Shown here: positions 31,285 to 40,300 of the stretch, in pieces
Numbering within the stretch: the first letter of the stretch is position 1
Layout of the letters: each line of letters starts with the position of its first letter
Origin: an uncultured Ruminococcus sp.
Lineage (GTDB): Bacteria > Bacillota > Clostridia > Oscillospirales > Ruminococcaceae
Direction: 5' to 3'
Assembly (NCBI GenBank): GCA_902762785.1
Contig: CACWPL010000026.1
Coordinates: forward strand, 1 to 42,070
Length of the DNA stretch: 42,070 bases
The notes under the pieces: generated by a model
Databases searched by the model: none
The model's input: the letters and a program-made list of their open reading frames with translations, nothing else
Told to the model about the DNA's origin: nothing
Position numbers and translations under genes: made by a program

Positions 31285-33108
31285 ATGAAGATGATCCAGA
31301 GGCTCTCCGCATTGATCCTTGCCGCGGCGATGGCGCTGACCGCCATGACCGGCTGCGGCAAGGGCGCGGCGGGCGATGCGTCCGGGACGGCCGGCGGGGC
31401 CGCGGACAGCACGGAAAACAAGAGCGCATCCTCCGCTGACGTCATCGCGATCGGCGACTTGGCCGAGACGCTTGGCGCAGGTTGGAACTATGGCAACACC
31501 CTCGAGGCCATCGCCGACGGCGTGGTCAGCGAGACCGCGTGGGGCAACCCCGCGGCCTCTCAGGAGATGATGGATGCCGTGGCGGCGGCGGGCTTCAAGA
31601 CCGTCCGCGTGCCGGTGTCGTGGATCGACAAGATCGACGATGCGAACGGCTACAAGGTCGATGAGGCATGGCTCTCCCGTGTGGAGGAGGTCGTGCAGTA
31701 TGCCTACAACGCGGGGCTGAACGTCATCATCAATGTCCATGGTGACGGCTACAACTCCATCCCCGGCGGCTGGCTCCTCGTCAATGGGGACGACCAGGAG
31801 GGCATCCGTGAGAAGTACAAGGCGCTCTGGACCCAGATCGCCGAGCGCTTCGCCGACTATGACGAGCACCTGATCTTCGAGGGCATGAACGAGGTCTTCG
31901 ACGGCGAGTACCACGACCCGCCCAAGGAATACTACGAGAACCTCAACGCCTTCGACCAGACCTTCGTGGACGCCGTCCGCGCGACCGGCGGCAACAACGG
32001 CCATCGCTGGCTCCTCGTGCCCGGCTGGAACACCGACATCGAGTATACCTGCGGGGACTATGGCTTCGAGCTCCCCGAGGACAAGAACACTGCCGGGGAG
32101 GGGCGCCTGATCCTCTCCGTGCATTACTATGCGCCCTGGGACTACGCCGGTGACGAGAACCAGCGTGTGTTCGCGTGGGGCGACAAGGGGCAGGAGCTGA
32201 TCGACGCCGGCATCGCCACTGCCAAGAATACGGCGAGCTACGGCGGTCAGGACGACCTCATCGAGCAGATGGACCGCCTCAAGACCCAGTTCGTCGACCA
32301 GGGCGTTCCGGTCATCATCGGCGAATACGGCTGCATCGACAAGAGCTTTGCGAATCTGGACGCCGCTGCGGCGATCGACCAGAACCGCGCCTATTTCGAC
32401 GGCTTCCTCGCCGGCACGGCCGCCGACCGCGGCATCACGCCGGTCTACTGGGACAATGGCTATAACGGCAACTACGGCTTTGCCCTCTTCGACCGCTCCA
32501 CCACGGAGCAGACCCATCCGAACATCATCGAGGCGATCGTGAAGGCCGTGGCTGAGAAGGATCCCACCGCCGGCATGGGCGAGGCCGTGGCCGTGGCCGA
32601 GCACGAGGCGAAGGATGCCATCCACGCCTACCTGGGCATCCAGACCAAGGTCTACACCTTCCGCAACGGCTACGACGACGGCACCTACGGCCACGATTCC
32701 GAGTGGTTCGATACCCTCATCAAGTGGGACGACACGGACGGCGACGGCCAGAGCGACATCGTCGACACCGGCGCGACCCTCCAGGATGCCGAGATCCGCG
32801 AGGACGGGACCTATACCGTCGGCGTCTCCGGCTACGACTTCTCCGCGGACAGCGACGGGCTCAACATGCTCTACGTCAGCACGGACTTCCCCTATACCGG
32901 GAAGATGCGCATCACGGACGTCACCCTGAAGATCGACGGCCAGGAGATCGCCATCGACAAGCCCATCATCAGCTCGGACGGCTCCGGCAATGTCTACATC
33001 GAGATCCTCAACGTCTACAATGAGATGGCCCCGAACCCGACCTTCGACCTCCCCAAGGAGAGCCTCGAGATCAGCTTCACCCTCGGGAACGTCAAGAGCG
33101 CGTTCTGA
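31285..33108 (+). CDS. Glycoside hydrolase family 5 lipoprotein (endoglucanase-like)
   Basis: A 607-residue membrane-anchored glycanase. The signal peptide has lipobox MTGC (Cys24), followed by a Gly/Ala/Ser-rich linker to about 55. The GH5 barrel (about 57-430) starts with GAGWNYGNTLEA and has INVHGDGY, the acid/base Glu203 in FEGMNEVF and the nucleophile Glu347 in IIGEYG. A C-terminal beta-rich domain (about 450-607) resembles a carbohydrate-binding module. It is lipid-tethered and carries no dockerin, unlike its secreted neighbours. It likely cuts beta-glucan, mannan or xyloglucan; the exact substrate cannot be told. The length is large for a single GH5 because of the extra domain. Confidence 0.92.
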   Translation: MKMIQRLSALILAAAMALTAMTGCGKGAAGDASGTAGGAADSTENKSASSADVIAIGDLAETLGAGWNYGNTLEAIADGVVSETAWGNPAASQEMMDAVAAAGFKTVRVPVSWIDKIDDANGYKVDEAWLSRVEEVVQYAYNAGLNVIINVHGDGYNSIPGGWLLVNGDDQEGIREKYKALWTQIAERFADYDEHLIFEGMNEVFDGEYHDPPKEYYENLNAFDQTFVDAVRATGGNNGHRWLLVPGWNTDIEYTCGDYGFELPEDKNTAGEGRLILSVHYYAPWDYAGDENQRVFAWGDKGQELIDAGIATAKNTASYGGQDDLIEQMDRLKTQFVDQGVPVIIGEYGCIDKSFANLDAAAAIDQNRAYFDGFLAGTAADRGITPVYWDNGYNGNYGFALFDRSTTEQTHPNIIEAIVKAVAEKDPTAGMGEAVAVAEHEAKDAIHAYLGIQTKVYTFRNGYDDGTYGHDSEWFDTLIKWDDTDGDGQSDIVDTGATLQDAEIREDGTYTVGVSGYDFSADSDGLNMLYVSTDFPYTGKMRITDVTLKIDGQEIAIDKPIISSDGSGNVYIEILNVYNEMAPNPTFDLPKESLEISFTLGNVKSAF

Positions 33109-33162
33109 TCGCGCGATAGCGAAGGAGATGCCCCCAGGGCAGTGCTGATACAAAAGTTTTTT

Positions 33163-33209
33163 CGCCATAGTATTTCCGATGCAAGGTCAGAAGTACTATG
33201 GCGTTTTTG
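33163..33209 (+). terminator. Terminator after the GH5 gene
   Basis: CGCCATAGTA (33163-33172) pairs with TACTATGGCG (33194-33203), followed by TTTTT. The T tail runs directly into a TTGACA box of the next gene's promoter. Confidence 0.88.
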
Positions 33210-33238
33210 TTGACAGTGCGGAGATAATGTGCGATGAT
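33210..33238 (+). promoter_or_regulatory. Probable promoter of the AT-rich gene
   Basis: TTGACA (33210-33215), 17 bases, then GATGAT (33233-33238). The -35 is perfect and the -10 is weak. Confidence 0.55.
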
Positions 33239-33276
33239 CGTTACGAACATAGATCGGGATGTATTGGAGTGATAAT

Positions 33277-33765
33277 ATGAAGAAAAGAACGATGATCTTG
33301 ATATTTGTAGCCATTGTTTCTTTTTTAGTTGTTATGTCAGATCTGTATTCTTTAAGAAAAGCGCTGTTTTTTCTTATTCTGATCATAATTGGTATCGTGT
33401 TTACTTCTCTGCCCTTGTTATATATAGGAAAAATGCTGAAACTTGACATAGAGATCATGAAAAATGGAGAAAAGCTAACAGGAAAATGTATCAGATATGA
33501 GCATGGTTCCCGCAGCAAATTTGGAGCATTAGTTGTTGAATTAGAGGATGATAATGGCAGGACAAGATATATAAAATATAATGCATTGAGCTTTCATTTT
33601 AAGTATCCATATGATATCACTGTTTACAGACTAAATGATTCAGATAATGATAGTAATCTTGGAATACTTACAATAGCAAGAGAATCCCTATATTTTCTTT
33701 TTTTCTTTTCGATATGGTCGATCTGTACAGTCGGAACGATACATTGGATCGTTGAGATCATATAA
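33277..33765 (+). CDS. AT-rich small membrane protein of unknown function
   Basis: A 162-residue protein with two N-terminal helices (about 5-22 and 28-48), a basic and polar middle domain (about 50-130, with GKCIRYEHGSRSKFGALVVELED) and a C-terminal helix (about 137-158). The layout resembles DUF3592-like membrane proteins, but I cannot confirm this. Codons end mostly in A or T, unlike every neighbour, pointing to recent acquisition. ATG at 33277 has GGAG seven bases upstream and is preferred to 33259. It has its own promoter and terminator. Confidence 0.8.
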   Translation: MKKRTMILIFVAIVSFLVVMSDLYSLRKALFFLILIIIGIVFTSLPLLYIGKMLKLDIEIMKNGEKLTGKCIRYEHGSRSKFGALVVELEDDNGRTRYIKYNALSFHFKYPYDITVYRLNDSDNDSNLGILTIARESLYFLFFFSIWSICTVGTIHWIVEII

Positions 33766-33823
33766 TACGGATAGTTTTTAAGGTATTGCAAATACTGATC
33801 TATCATAGTAACAATAAGTACAA

Positions 33824-33855
33824 TGCCCCTGAGTGCTTTGTAACACTCAGGGGCA
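33824..33855. terminator. Bidirectional terminator, 12-bp perfect stem
   Basis: TGCCCCTGAGTG (33824-33835) pairs with CACTCAGGGGCA (33844-33855). It lies between the AT-rich gene and the end of the minus-strand VirD4-like gene and probably ends both. Confidence 0.82.
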
Positions 33856-33903
33856 AAACTTTTATATAGGCATCTGCCTTACGGCAGAGGGGGCTTTGTG
33901 GCG

Positions 33904-35199
33904 TTAGAAGGGCAGCTCGGTCTCCTCGTCCTGCGTGGGGGCGGGCGGCGTGGTGTCGTAGGAGTAGGGACGGATGCGGTCGCCGATCACGGCGCGGCTG
34001 CCGCGGGAGATCAGGCACGCCTTGCCGACCGGCATGCAGAGGATCTTCTCGAGCGGCATATTGGCGTAGCTGGAGATGTACTCTGCCGTGCCGGGGTCAT
34101 GGCCGCCGAGGTAGAGGATGTGGTCGCAGTTGTTGACGATGGTGGTCGCGGCGGGCTTGTTGTACATCGCCTCGAGCTGGGTGAGGGACTGGAGGATCAC
34201 GCTCACCGAGATCTCGCGCGAACGGATGACAGAGATGACCTTGTCGAAGTCCGGGATGAAGGCGTTCGTGGCGAAATCGTCGAGGATGATCCGCACCGGC
34301 ACGCGCAGACGGCTGTCCGGCTGGCGGTCGGCCTCACGGCAGAGCGCCTGGATGGCCTGGGTGTAGAAGAGGTCGGCCATCTTGTCGAGGGTGCGGTCGG
34401 TGTCGCTGATGTTGAGGAAGAGCGCGATCTTGCGGCGGCCGAGATCCTCGAAGCGGAAGGTGCGCGGCGCGCCGAACATCTGCTTGGCCTCCTCGAAGTC
34501 GAAGACGTCGATCGCGGCGGAGATGAACTGCGTGATGCACGCCCACGTCTTCTCGGCGGCGATGACGTTCTTGAACATGCCGTACTTCTGCGCCACGAAG
34601 CTGTTCGGGCAGGCGAGCATGTACTCTTCAAGGAAGGGGATGACCGGGGCGCTGCTGTTCGCACGCTTGGAGTCGGTGTACTCATGCACCATGAGGCGGA
34701 AGAGCTCGGAGAGCGTGTTCAGATTCTGCTCCTCGGCGGGGAACACGTCCTTGATGTAGGCGATCAGACAGGCCGTGACCGTCCGGGCGGACTGCTCCCA
34801 GAAGGGCTCCTTGCTGTCGAGGCCGGTGACGATGGCGCGGGCGATGGTCATGACGTCCTGCTCGCGCAGACGGCCGGTGTGCTCGTTTCGGTCGATGTAG
34901 TCGAAGGGGTCGTAGGCATCGGAATCCTCGGGGTGGATGAAGTCCACCTTATGGATCTCGTAGCCGCGCGCGCGGAGCGAGGGGCCGAGGGTGCGCTGGA
35001 GGTTGCCCTTGGTGTCGGCCACGATGACGCTGCCGCGGCAGGTCATCAGGTTCGGGATGACGTAGCCGCCGGTCTTGCCAGCGCCGGTCGGGCCGATGAT
35101 CATGTCATTGTTGTTGAGCAGGGTGACGCGGGTGTCGTTCGAGACGGTCACACCGTCGATGAGGGGGCGGATGCCGCCGTAGAGAGAAGTGATGTCCAT
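33904..35199 (-). CDS. VirD4/TraG-like ATPase without membrane anchor
   Basis: A 431-residue protein of the type IV coupling-protein family. Walker A is GPTGAGKT (36-43) and Walker B is VRIILDDFA (302-310), preceded by NLMTCRGSVIVADTKGN; SVILQSLTQLEAMY is the typical sensor helix region. Coupling proteins pump DNA or protein into secretion channels. The usual N-terminal membrane helices are missing and the first residues lead straight into the ATPase. No relaxase, VirB4 or other transfer gene is in the window. Ribosome site: AAGGAG. It is the last gene of a three-gene operon with ClpP. Confidence 0.87.
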   Translation of the reverse strand: MDITSLYGGIRPLIDGVTVSNDTRVTLLNNNDMIIGPTGAGKTGGYVIPNLMTCRGSVIVADTKGNLQRTLGPSLRARGYEIHKVDFIHPEDSDAYDPFDYIDRNEHTGRLREQDVMTIARAIVTGLDSKEPFWEQSARTVTACLIAYIKDVFPAEEQNLNTLSELFRLMVHEYTDSKRANSSAPVIPFLEEYMLACPNSFVAQKYGMFKNVIAAEKTWACITQFISAAIDVFDFEEAKQMFGAPRTFRFEDLGRRKIALFLNISDTDRTLDKMADLFYTQAIQALCREADRQPDSRLRVPVRIILDDFATNAFIPDFDKVISVIRSREISVSVILQSLTQLEAMYNKPAATTIVNNCDHILYLGGHDPGTAEYISSYANMPLEKILCMPVGKACLISRGSRAVIGDRIRPYSYDTTPPAPTQDEETELPF

Positions 35200-35221
35200 C
35201 TGTTCGTCTCCTTTCTGAGGG

Positions 35222-35824
35222 TCAGACCTCAGGATGCGTGATGGCGTCGGCGCTTGCGATGATCCCCGTGGCGAGGCCGAAGGCGATGGCCTCCTGGGCG
35301 GGGAACCAGCTATCGAGCTTGGTCTTCTCGTAGATGCTGTCGAGGGGCTGGCCGGTGCGGTCGGCGATGATGGTGCAGAGGATGTCGCGGGTCTTCTTGA
35401 GCTCTGCGATCTCCTCCTCGATCTCGTCGGGCTTCTTGTGGCTGTAGTCCGCGTGGGAGTAGCTGGGGTCGTGGATCATGATCTGGCTGTGGGGGAGCAT
35501 GAGCCTCTCCTCGCCCGCGAGGAAGAGGATGGAGCCCATGCTCGCGGCCGTGCCGATGCAGACCGTGCGGACGGGCGCGCTGATGAGGCGGATGCAGTCG
35601 TAGACCGCAAGGCCGCTCATGACATCGCCGCCGGGGGAGTTGATGTAGAAGGTGATGGGCTTGCCGGGGGCATCGGCCTCGAGGTGCAGGAGCTGCTTGA
35701 TGAGCTCGCTGCTGGTCGCGGCATCGACAGCGGACGTGAGGAACACCACGCGGCGCATGAGGAAGGCGTCCTCGATCGGGATGGTCTGGATGCCCTTCGC
35801 GGTCTCCTTGATGATGAATGCCAT
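35222..35824 (-). CDS. ClpP-family serine protease
   Basis: A 200-residue protease with the complete triad: Ser95 in GTAASMGS, His118 in IMIHDPS and Asp171 in KLDSWFPAQEA. The oligomer-type fold INSPGGDVMSGLAVYD is also clear. ClpP normally forms a tetradecamer fed by an AAA+ unfoldase. There is no ClpX or ClpA here, and the sequence departs from housekeeping ClpP, with an altered N-terminal loop (TIPIEDAFLMRRVVFL). It is therefore probably a second, specialised ClpP, as often carried on mobile elements. It lies 22 bases before the VirD4-like gene in the same transcript. Confidence 0.9.
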   Translation of the reverse strand: MAFIIKETAKGIQTIPIEDAFLMRRVVFLTSAVDAATSSELIKQLLHLEADAPGKPITFYINSPGGDVMSGLAVYDCIRLISAPVRTVCIGTAASMGSILFLAGEERLMLPHSQIMIHDPSYSHADYSHKKPDEIEEEIAELKKTRDILCTIIADRTGQPLDSIYEKTKLDSWFPAQEAIAFGLATGIIASADAITHPEV

Positions 35825-35880
35825 GGCAGTCTCCTTTCAGGTGCGCCGGGGGAGCCGGCGGGTCGTGTAGACGTACTGCA

Positions 35881-35898
35881 TACCTATTATAATAGGTA
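35881..35898. promoter_or_regulatory. Perfect 18-bp palindrome upstream of the ClpP-like gene
   Basis: TACCTATTA-TAATAGGTA is an exact palindrome in the 85-base gap between the first gene of the operon and the ClpP-like gene. Its centre reads TATAAT on both strands, so it can be an operator overlapping a -10 box. The best minus-strand -35 candidate is poor. Confidence 0.55.
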
Positions 35899-35909
35899 TA
35901 GAGCGGTGG

Positions 35910-36905
35910 TCACTTGGCTGTGCGGGGCGGCGTGGGGCCGCCGAAGAGGGCGTCGAGCTCCTCGTCGGTGAGCATGTCATCGAAGAAGTCGACGTCGTCG
36001 TCCTCGAAGTCCTCGAGCTCGGTGAGATCATCGTCGGGCGGATCAAGGGGCATGTCGTCGAGGTCGTCGGGGAACAGCTCCTCTGCGGTCGGCACCAGCA
36101 CCTCGCGGTCGAAGAGGCCGGCGCGGGTGAGCCCATGCAGCGGCTCCACCAGCAGCATGTCCGTCAGCCAAGAGGCCTGGAACTCGGTGTCGTCGATCGT
36201 GTAGTCATCCGGGTGGATGAAGAGCTCCAGCGCCAGGAGGAGCGCCTGCCCGAGACTGATGAAGGCGGGATCCTGGGAGACACGGAGCGTGGCGCACCTC
36301 GGCCGGAGGGCGAGGAGCGGCTCGACTGCCTCGCGCCAGACATCGAAGCCGCCGGAGGGGTCGATCTGACAGAGGTAGGAGAAGTAGTCGGTGAGGGCGA
36401 TCTGTAGGAGGCCGCTCTGGATCTGGAGGGGCGAGAGGCAGCGGGAGCCGATGTGACGCATCTTGTCACGGATCGTCTCGATCGTGGGGGCCTGCGGCAG
36501 GGACGCAGTCTCATCGGACGGCTTGGAGGCGCCGTTCCCCTTGCTGCGCGGCAGGGAACGGATGGGCTGCGTGAAGTGATAGGGGAGCATGGTCAGGTGG
36601 AAGAAGGCGTCGGCGAAGCGGGTCTCATAGCCGGGGACGGCAGGGTCGGCGAAGTGGGAGTCCAGGCAGGTGAGGACGTCACCGGTGCGCAGGTCGCGCA
36701 GGTCACGCTGGCAGTCCGGCACAGCGAAGCCGAGCAGATCCTGCACGAGATCGGGCTTGGCGGCGTGCATCGTGGGGTGATAGAGCTGGGAGAGCGGCAT
36801 CCGTGCGAAGCTCGTGAGCACGGACTCGATCGCGGCGGGGTGGCGGATGAGGGGCCCGCTGCCGGCGGCGGCCTTCAGCTGGGCGAGATCCATCTTGTAG
36901 TCCAT
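35910..36905 (-). CDS. Unknown protein with highly acidic tail
   Basis: A 331-residue soluble protein, mostly helical, with no signal peptide. The last 60 residues are dominated by Asp and Glu (DDLDDMPLDPPDDD, FEDDDVDFFDDM). No known motif is visible. It starts with AAGGAG upstream and heads the operon that continues with ClpP and the VirD4-like ATPase. The acidic tail may act as a binding or targeting segment, for example for the protease, but that is speculation. Confidence 0.75.
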   Translation of the reverse strand: MDYKMDLAQLKAAAGSGPLIRHPAAIESVLTSFARMPLSQLYHPTMHAAKPDLVQDLLGFAVPDCQRDLRDLRTGDVLTCLDSHFADPAVPGYETRFADAFFHLTMLPYHFTQPIRSLPRSKGNGASKPSDETASLPQAPTIETIRDKMRHIGSRCLSPLQIQSGLLQIALTDYFSYLCQIDPSGGFDVWREAVEPLLALRPRCATLRVSQDPAFISLGQALLLALELFIHPDDYTIDDTEFQASWLTDMLLVEPLHGLTRAGLFDREVLVPTAEELFPDDLDDMPLDPPDDDLTELEDFEDDDVDFFDDMLTDEELDALFGGPTPPRTAK

Positions 36906-36953
36906 AGCGTGCGCTCCTTTCTATTTGGCGGGGTCGTTTTGTGTCGTGATACC

Positions 36954-36983
36954 ATGATACCACATTTTAGGAGGGCAAGTCAA
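36954..36983 (-). promoter_or_regulatory. Promoter of the ClpP/VirD4-like operon
   Basis: On the minus strand, TTGACT (36983-36978) and TATCAT (36959-36954) with an 18-base spacer. The first ATG is at 36905. Confidence 0.72.
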
Positions 36984-37208
36984 CGCTCGAGCGTCCCAGT
37001 GTCCCGCCGGGGGGACGATCACGCAAAAGGAGAGAGGGATGGCCGCACGGGCACGTCCGGCATTGCCATAGTTTGACATTAAAACGTCACGGAGATCTGT
37101 CACTTTTGATAGATAAAGTACCTAGAATGGCCAGTCTTAAACGTTTAATTGTCAATTGTGAACAGATCGTGTTCTGCATTTTCTATGTTTCAAATTTTGG
37201 GTAAACGC
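36984..37208. other. Intergenic region before the giant adhesin
   Basis: No gene is seen. The left part is GC-rich, the right part AT-rich. A short inverted repeat, GAACA (37160-37164) and TGTTC (37170-37174), may be a binding site; its spacing does not fit the LexA box. A lone TTGACA near 37075 has no matching -10. Confidence 0.4.
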
Positions 37209-37237
37209 TTGAAATGCGTGGCCCGATATGATATAAT
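37209..37237 (+). promoter_or_regulatory. Promoter of the giant surface protein
   Basis: TTGAAA (37209-37214) and TATAAT (37232-37237), 17-base spacer. A leader of about 85 bases with an imperfect CTATG…CATAG repeat precedes the ATG at 37330, which has AAAGGAAAAAGG upstream. Confidence 0.78.
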
Positions 37238-37329
37238 TTATATGATAGTATGCTAGGCTCGTGCGCTATGTCCTAGGATGCTGTCATAGGGATCACTTTA
37301 TAAAAATAATGAAGAAAGGAAAAAGGCCT

Positions 37330-40300
37330 ATGAAAACGAAAACCAAGGGCAAACGGGTCCTGAGTGCGGTCACGTCGGCGTTCATCGCGGCGACGTATGT
37401 GCTCTCAGCCGTTCCGCCTGCGCTGAACGCGGCAGATGAACTCGTACAGCCGATGGAAGCCTGGGGCACTTACGTTTCGGACGATGTCGTCAACGACGCT
37501 TCTGAGGACGGTCACGGCGGCCGCTATCCCGCGGTCCTGCTGGCTGGTAACAATGTTCTCGGTCCGGACGGCACACAGCTCGTTGTCAAGGACAATGCGG
37601 CGACCACGCTGCAGAACATCACGGATGCCTATGCGCTCGGTATCGCATCGCAGTTCTGCGTGTTCATCAATGACGATTTCAAAGTGACCAATGCGGACGC
37701 AGAGGGGCGTTTCGCAGTTGGCGGTAATGTCGACATTGCAACACCTGACTACAGCGGCGGTTCCAAGTATGCCATCGGTAAGGGCGACTACATCACGAAA
37801 AAGGACCTTCGCGATTTGATCGACAATAACGGCTTTGCTCATATCATCATGGGCGGCAAGCTCGTTGGCGGTAAGCTCGAGGATACCTACTACGACGCTG
37901 ACGGCGAGAAGAACACTGACACCCCCGGCAACAACAACAAGATCGTTGTCATCAACGAGAGCAATATAGACGTTGCCAGGGAACACCTTGACAAGATCAA
38001 CGCTTACAGTGATGGCAGTGCGATCGGTGACAGATGGCGTACGATCAGCCGCACGCAGGTCTATCCCGCAAAGGTGTTCGACTTCGATGAGCAGTTCGCG
38101 CTGCTCGAGAGCCGCAGCATCGTTCTGGAGGATAAGGCCAAGAAGGACGGCGTCAAGGTCACCTTCGCGACGGAGGAGTGGCATGGCGTCACCTACGATG
38201 TTGCCGTGTTCGATGCGAAGGGCAAGTCCGGTGATACCGTATACTTCTATGTAGATGAGGACGATCTTGACAAGTTCACCGATTCGACGATCATGTCGTT
38301 CGAGAACATCCCGGATCTGGCCACGCCCCGCACGGTCTATGCGACCGATGGTACCGCTGTCGCGTGGAAGACGGCGAACATCGTTGTTTCGATCCCTGCG
38401 ACCGGCGACTTCAAGCTGAAGAACTCCACCAAGGATGCCGGCGCTGCCTTCACGCGGATCAACGGCGAGTTCATCTCGAAGAATCCTGACCAGAATAAGG
38501 TAGAGTTCAATTACCTGAACAACCACGAGGGATGCACCAGCATCCTCTACAACATCCCGCATGCTGATACGGTACACATCGTCAACAACTTCCAGGGTAC
38601 TGTATTCGCACCGACGGCAGACGTTGTGGGAGACCAAGACGGACATCTGTCCGGCGCACTCGTGGCGCAGAGCTTCTTCGGCCCGACGGAGTTCGGTTTC
38701 CGTCCCTACGCGGGCGGCATCGAGATCCTCGGTCTGGAGTCGAGCTATTTCGTCAATGTCTCTAAGGTAGACGAGAACGGTGCGGCCCTCGCGGGCGCGA
38801 CCATGACCCTCTACCAGGCAGCGACCGATGAGCGCGGCAATGTCATCAAGGATGCGAATGGGGAGCCGACGCTGACCGCCGTTGCCTCGAACGTCACCGC
38901 TGACGACCTCACCAAGCTGAGCGTCCCGGGCGTTGGCGTTTACTGCATCAAGGAGTCCCAGCCGCCTGCCGGCTACTCGAAGACCGATACGGAGTATTGG
39001 TTCAAGGTAGAGGAAGGCGCCGAAGCGAGAGACGTGTATTACACGGTCCCGGTACCGAATCTCGTAACGGCAAATGTGTACACCACGGACGACCTGATCA
39101 GAGCAGATAATCCCATCACCGCTGACAGCACCGTATCGGACTACATCAACGCAGGCTATGTTCCCGCAGAGCGCACTAGCGTGGAATATCAGTTCTCGTT
39201 CGAGTTCACTGATCCGGTAGGCGTCAGCAACCTGATCTGGGGCGACCCGTCGTCGCCGCCGAGCTTCCAGATGCCGAAGCTGGAATTCACCAACTCCAGT
39301 GGCACGACGACGACGTTTGAGAACGTGGAGTGGGGCTCTGGTAACTACTGGCACGAGTTCAAGGGTCTGAACTGGACCGACAACGTCACCAAGATCGAGT
39401 TCACGCTGCTCGATACCGACCAACAGATCGACAATATGGGCGGTGGCAGACTGTTCGTCAACAACAGCTCCACCACGCTGACAGTAAATAAGGACGCGGC
39501 CAAGAGCACCGTCTCCATGATGCCGACCAAGTGGTACAAGGTCGCTGACAGCGGCGTGACCAAGACCGTCACCGCCTATGTCAACAATGAGGCGACACCG
39601 ACCACGGTCGAGGCCACCAGCACGCCGCAGCCCGATGCCAAGAACGATGTGGCTTACAAGCCTGTCATCGTGACCTACGGCGATGGCTGTGACCTGACCG
39701 CTTCTACCAGAGTGGAGAAGGACGTTCTCGACGTTCCCTCCAACCAGTACAAGATCGGCGACGACATCTACACCTTTGCTGTAGATGGCGGCGAGATCGA
39801 GCAGGTCTACAAGAACGGCGAGCGTGTCGACAACGACGGCTTCTCGCTCGTGCAGCTTCGCAGGGGCGAGGCCGGCACCCTGATCGACGAGTACGTCGTG
39901 ATGCGTGACGGCAAGAAGCTCAACCCGCTGATCGACCTGACCCCTGAGGAGGGCTACAAGTTCACCAACTCCAAGGCACTCTACATCAAGAAGGTCGGCG
40001 AGGAGGGCGAGCCCCTTGCAGGCGCGAACCTGACCATCACCAAGGTCAAGCTGACACCCAGTGCCAACCAGATGGCCTGGAATTTCTGGCGGTGGGTCGA
40101 TGTCGGCGAGACTGACGACAGCCTGAGCTATGACACCTCTGATACGGTCGACTTTGAACTGAGCCGCTCGGCAGAGGGCAAGATCGCAGATGGCGTCGTT
40201 GCCGTGATGCAGTTCGACGCGGACAGCAACACCGCGACCAATGTTTACCGCATCTCTGAGAACACCGCGCCGACTGGTTATCTCAAGACCAACGATACGG

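Noticed and set aside
31099-33168. 689-codon minus-strand frame opposite the GH5 gene
   Set aside because: The sense frame has a lipobox and both GH5 catalytic glutamates. The antisense translation is repetitive Val/Asp/Gly-rich sequence.
33904-36905. A full integrative conjugative element
   Set aside because: Only a VirD4-like ATPase and a ClpP are present; no relaxase, VirB4, integrase or att repeats were seen in the window.
37160-37174. LexA-box-like inverted repeat GAACA…TGTTC
   Set aside because: A Gram-positive LexA box has four bases between GAAC and GTTC; here there are seven, and the downstream gene is a surface protein.
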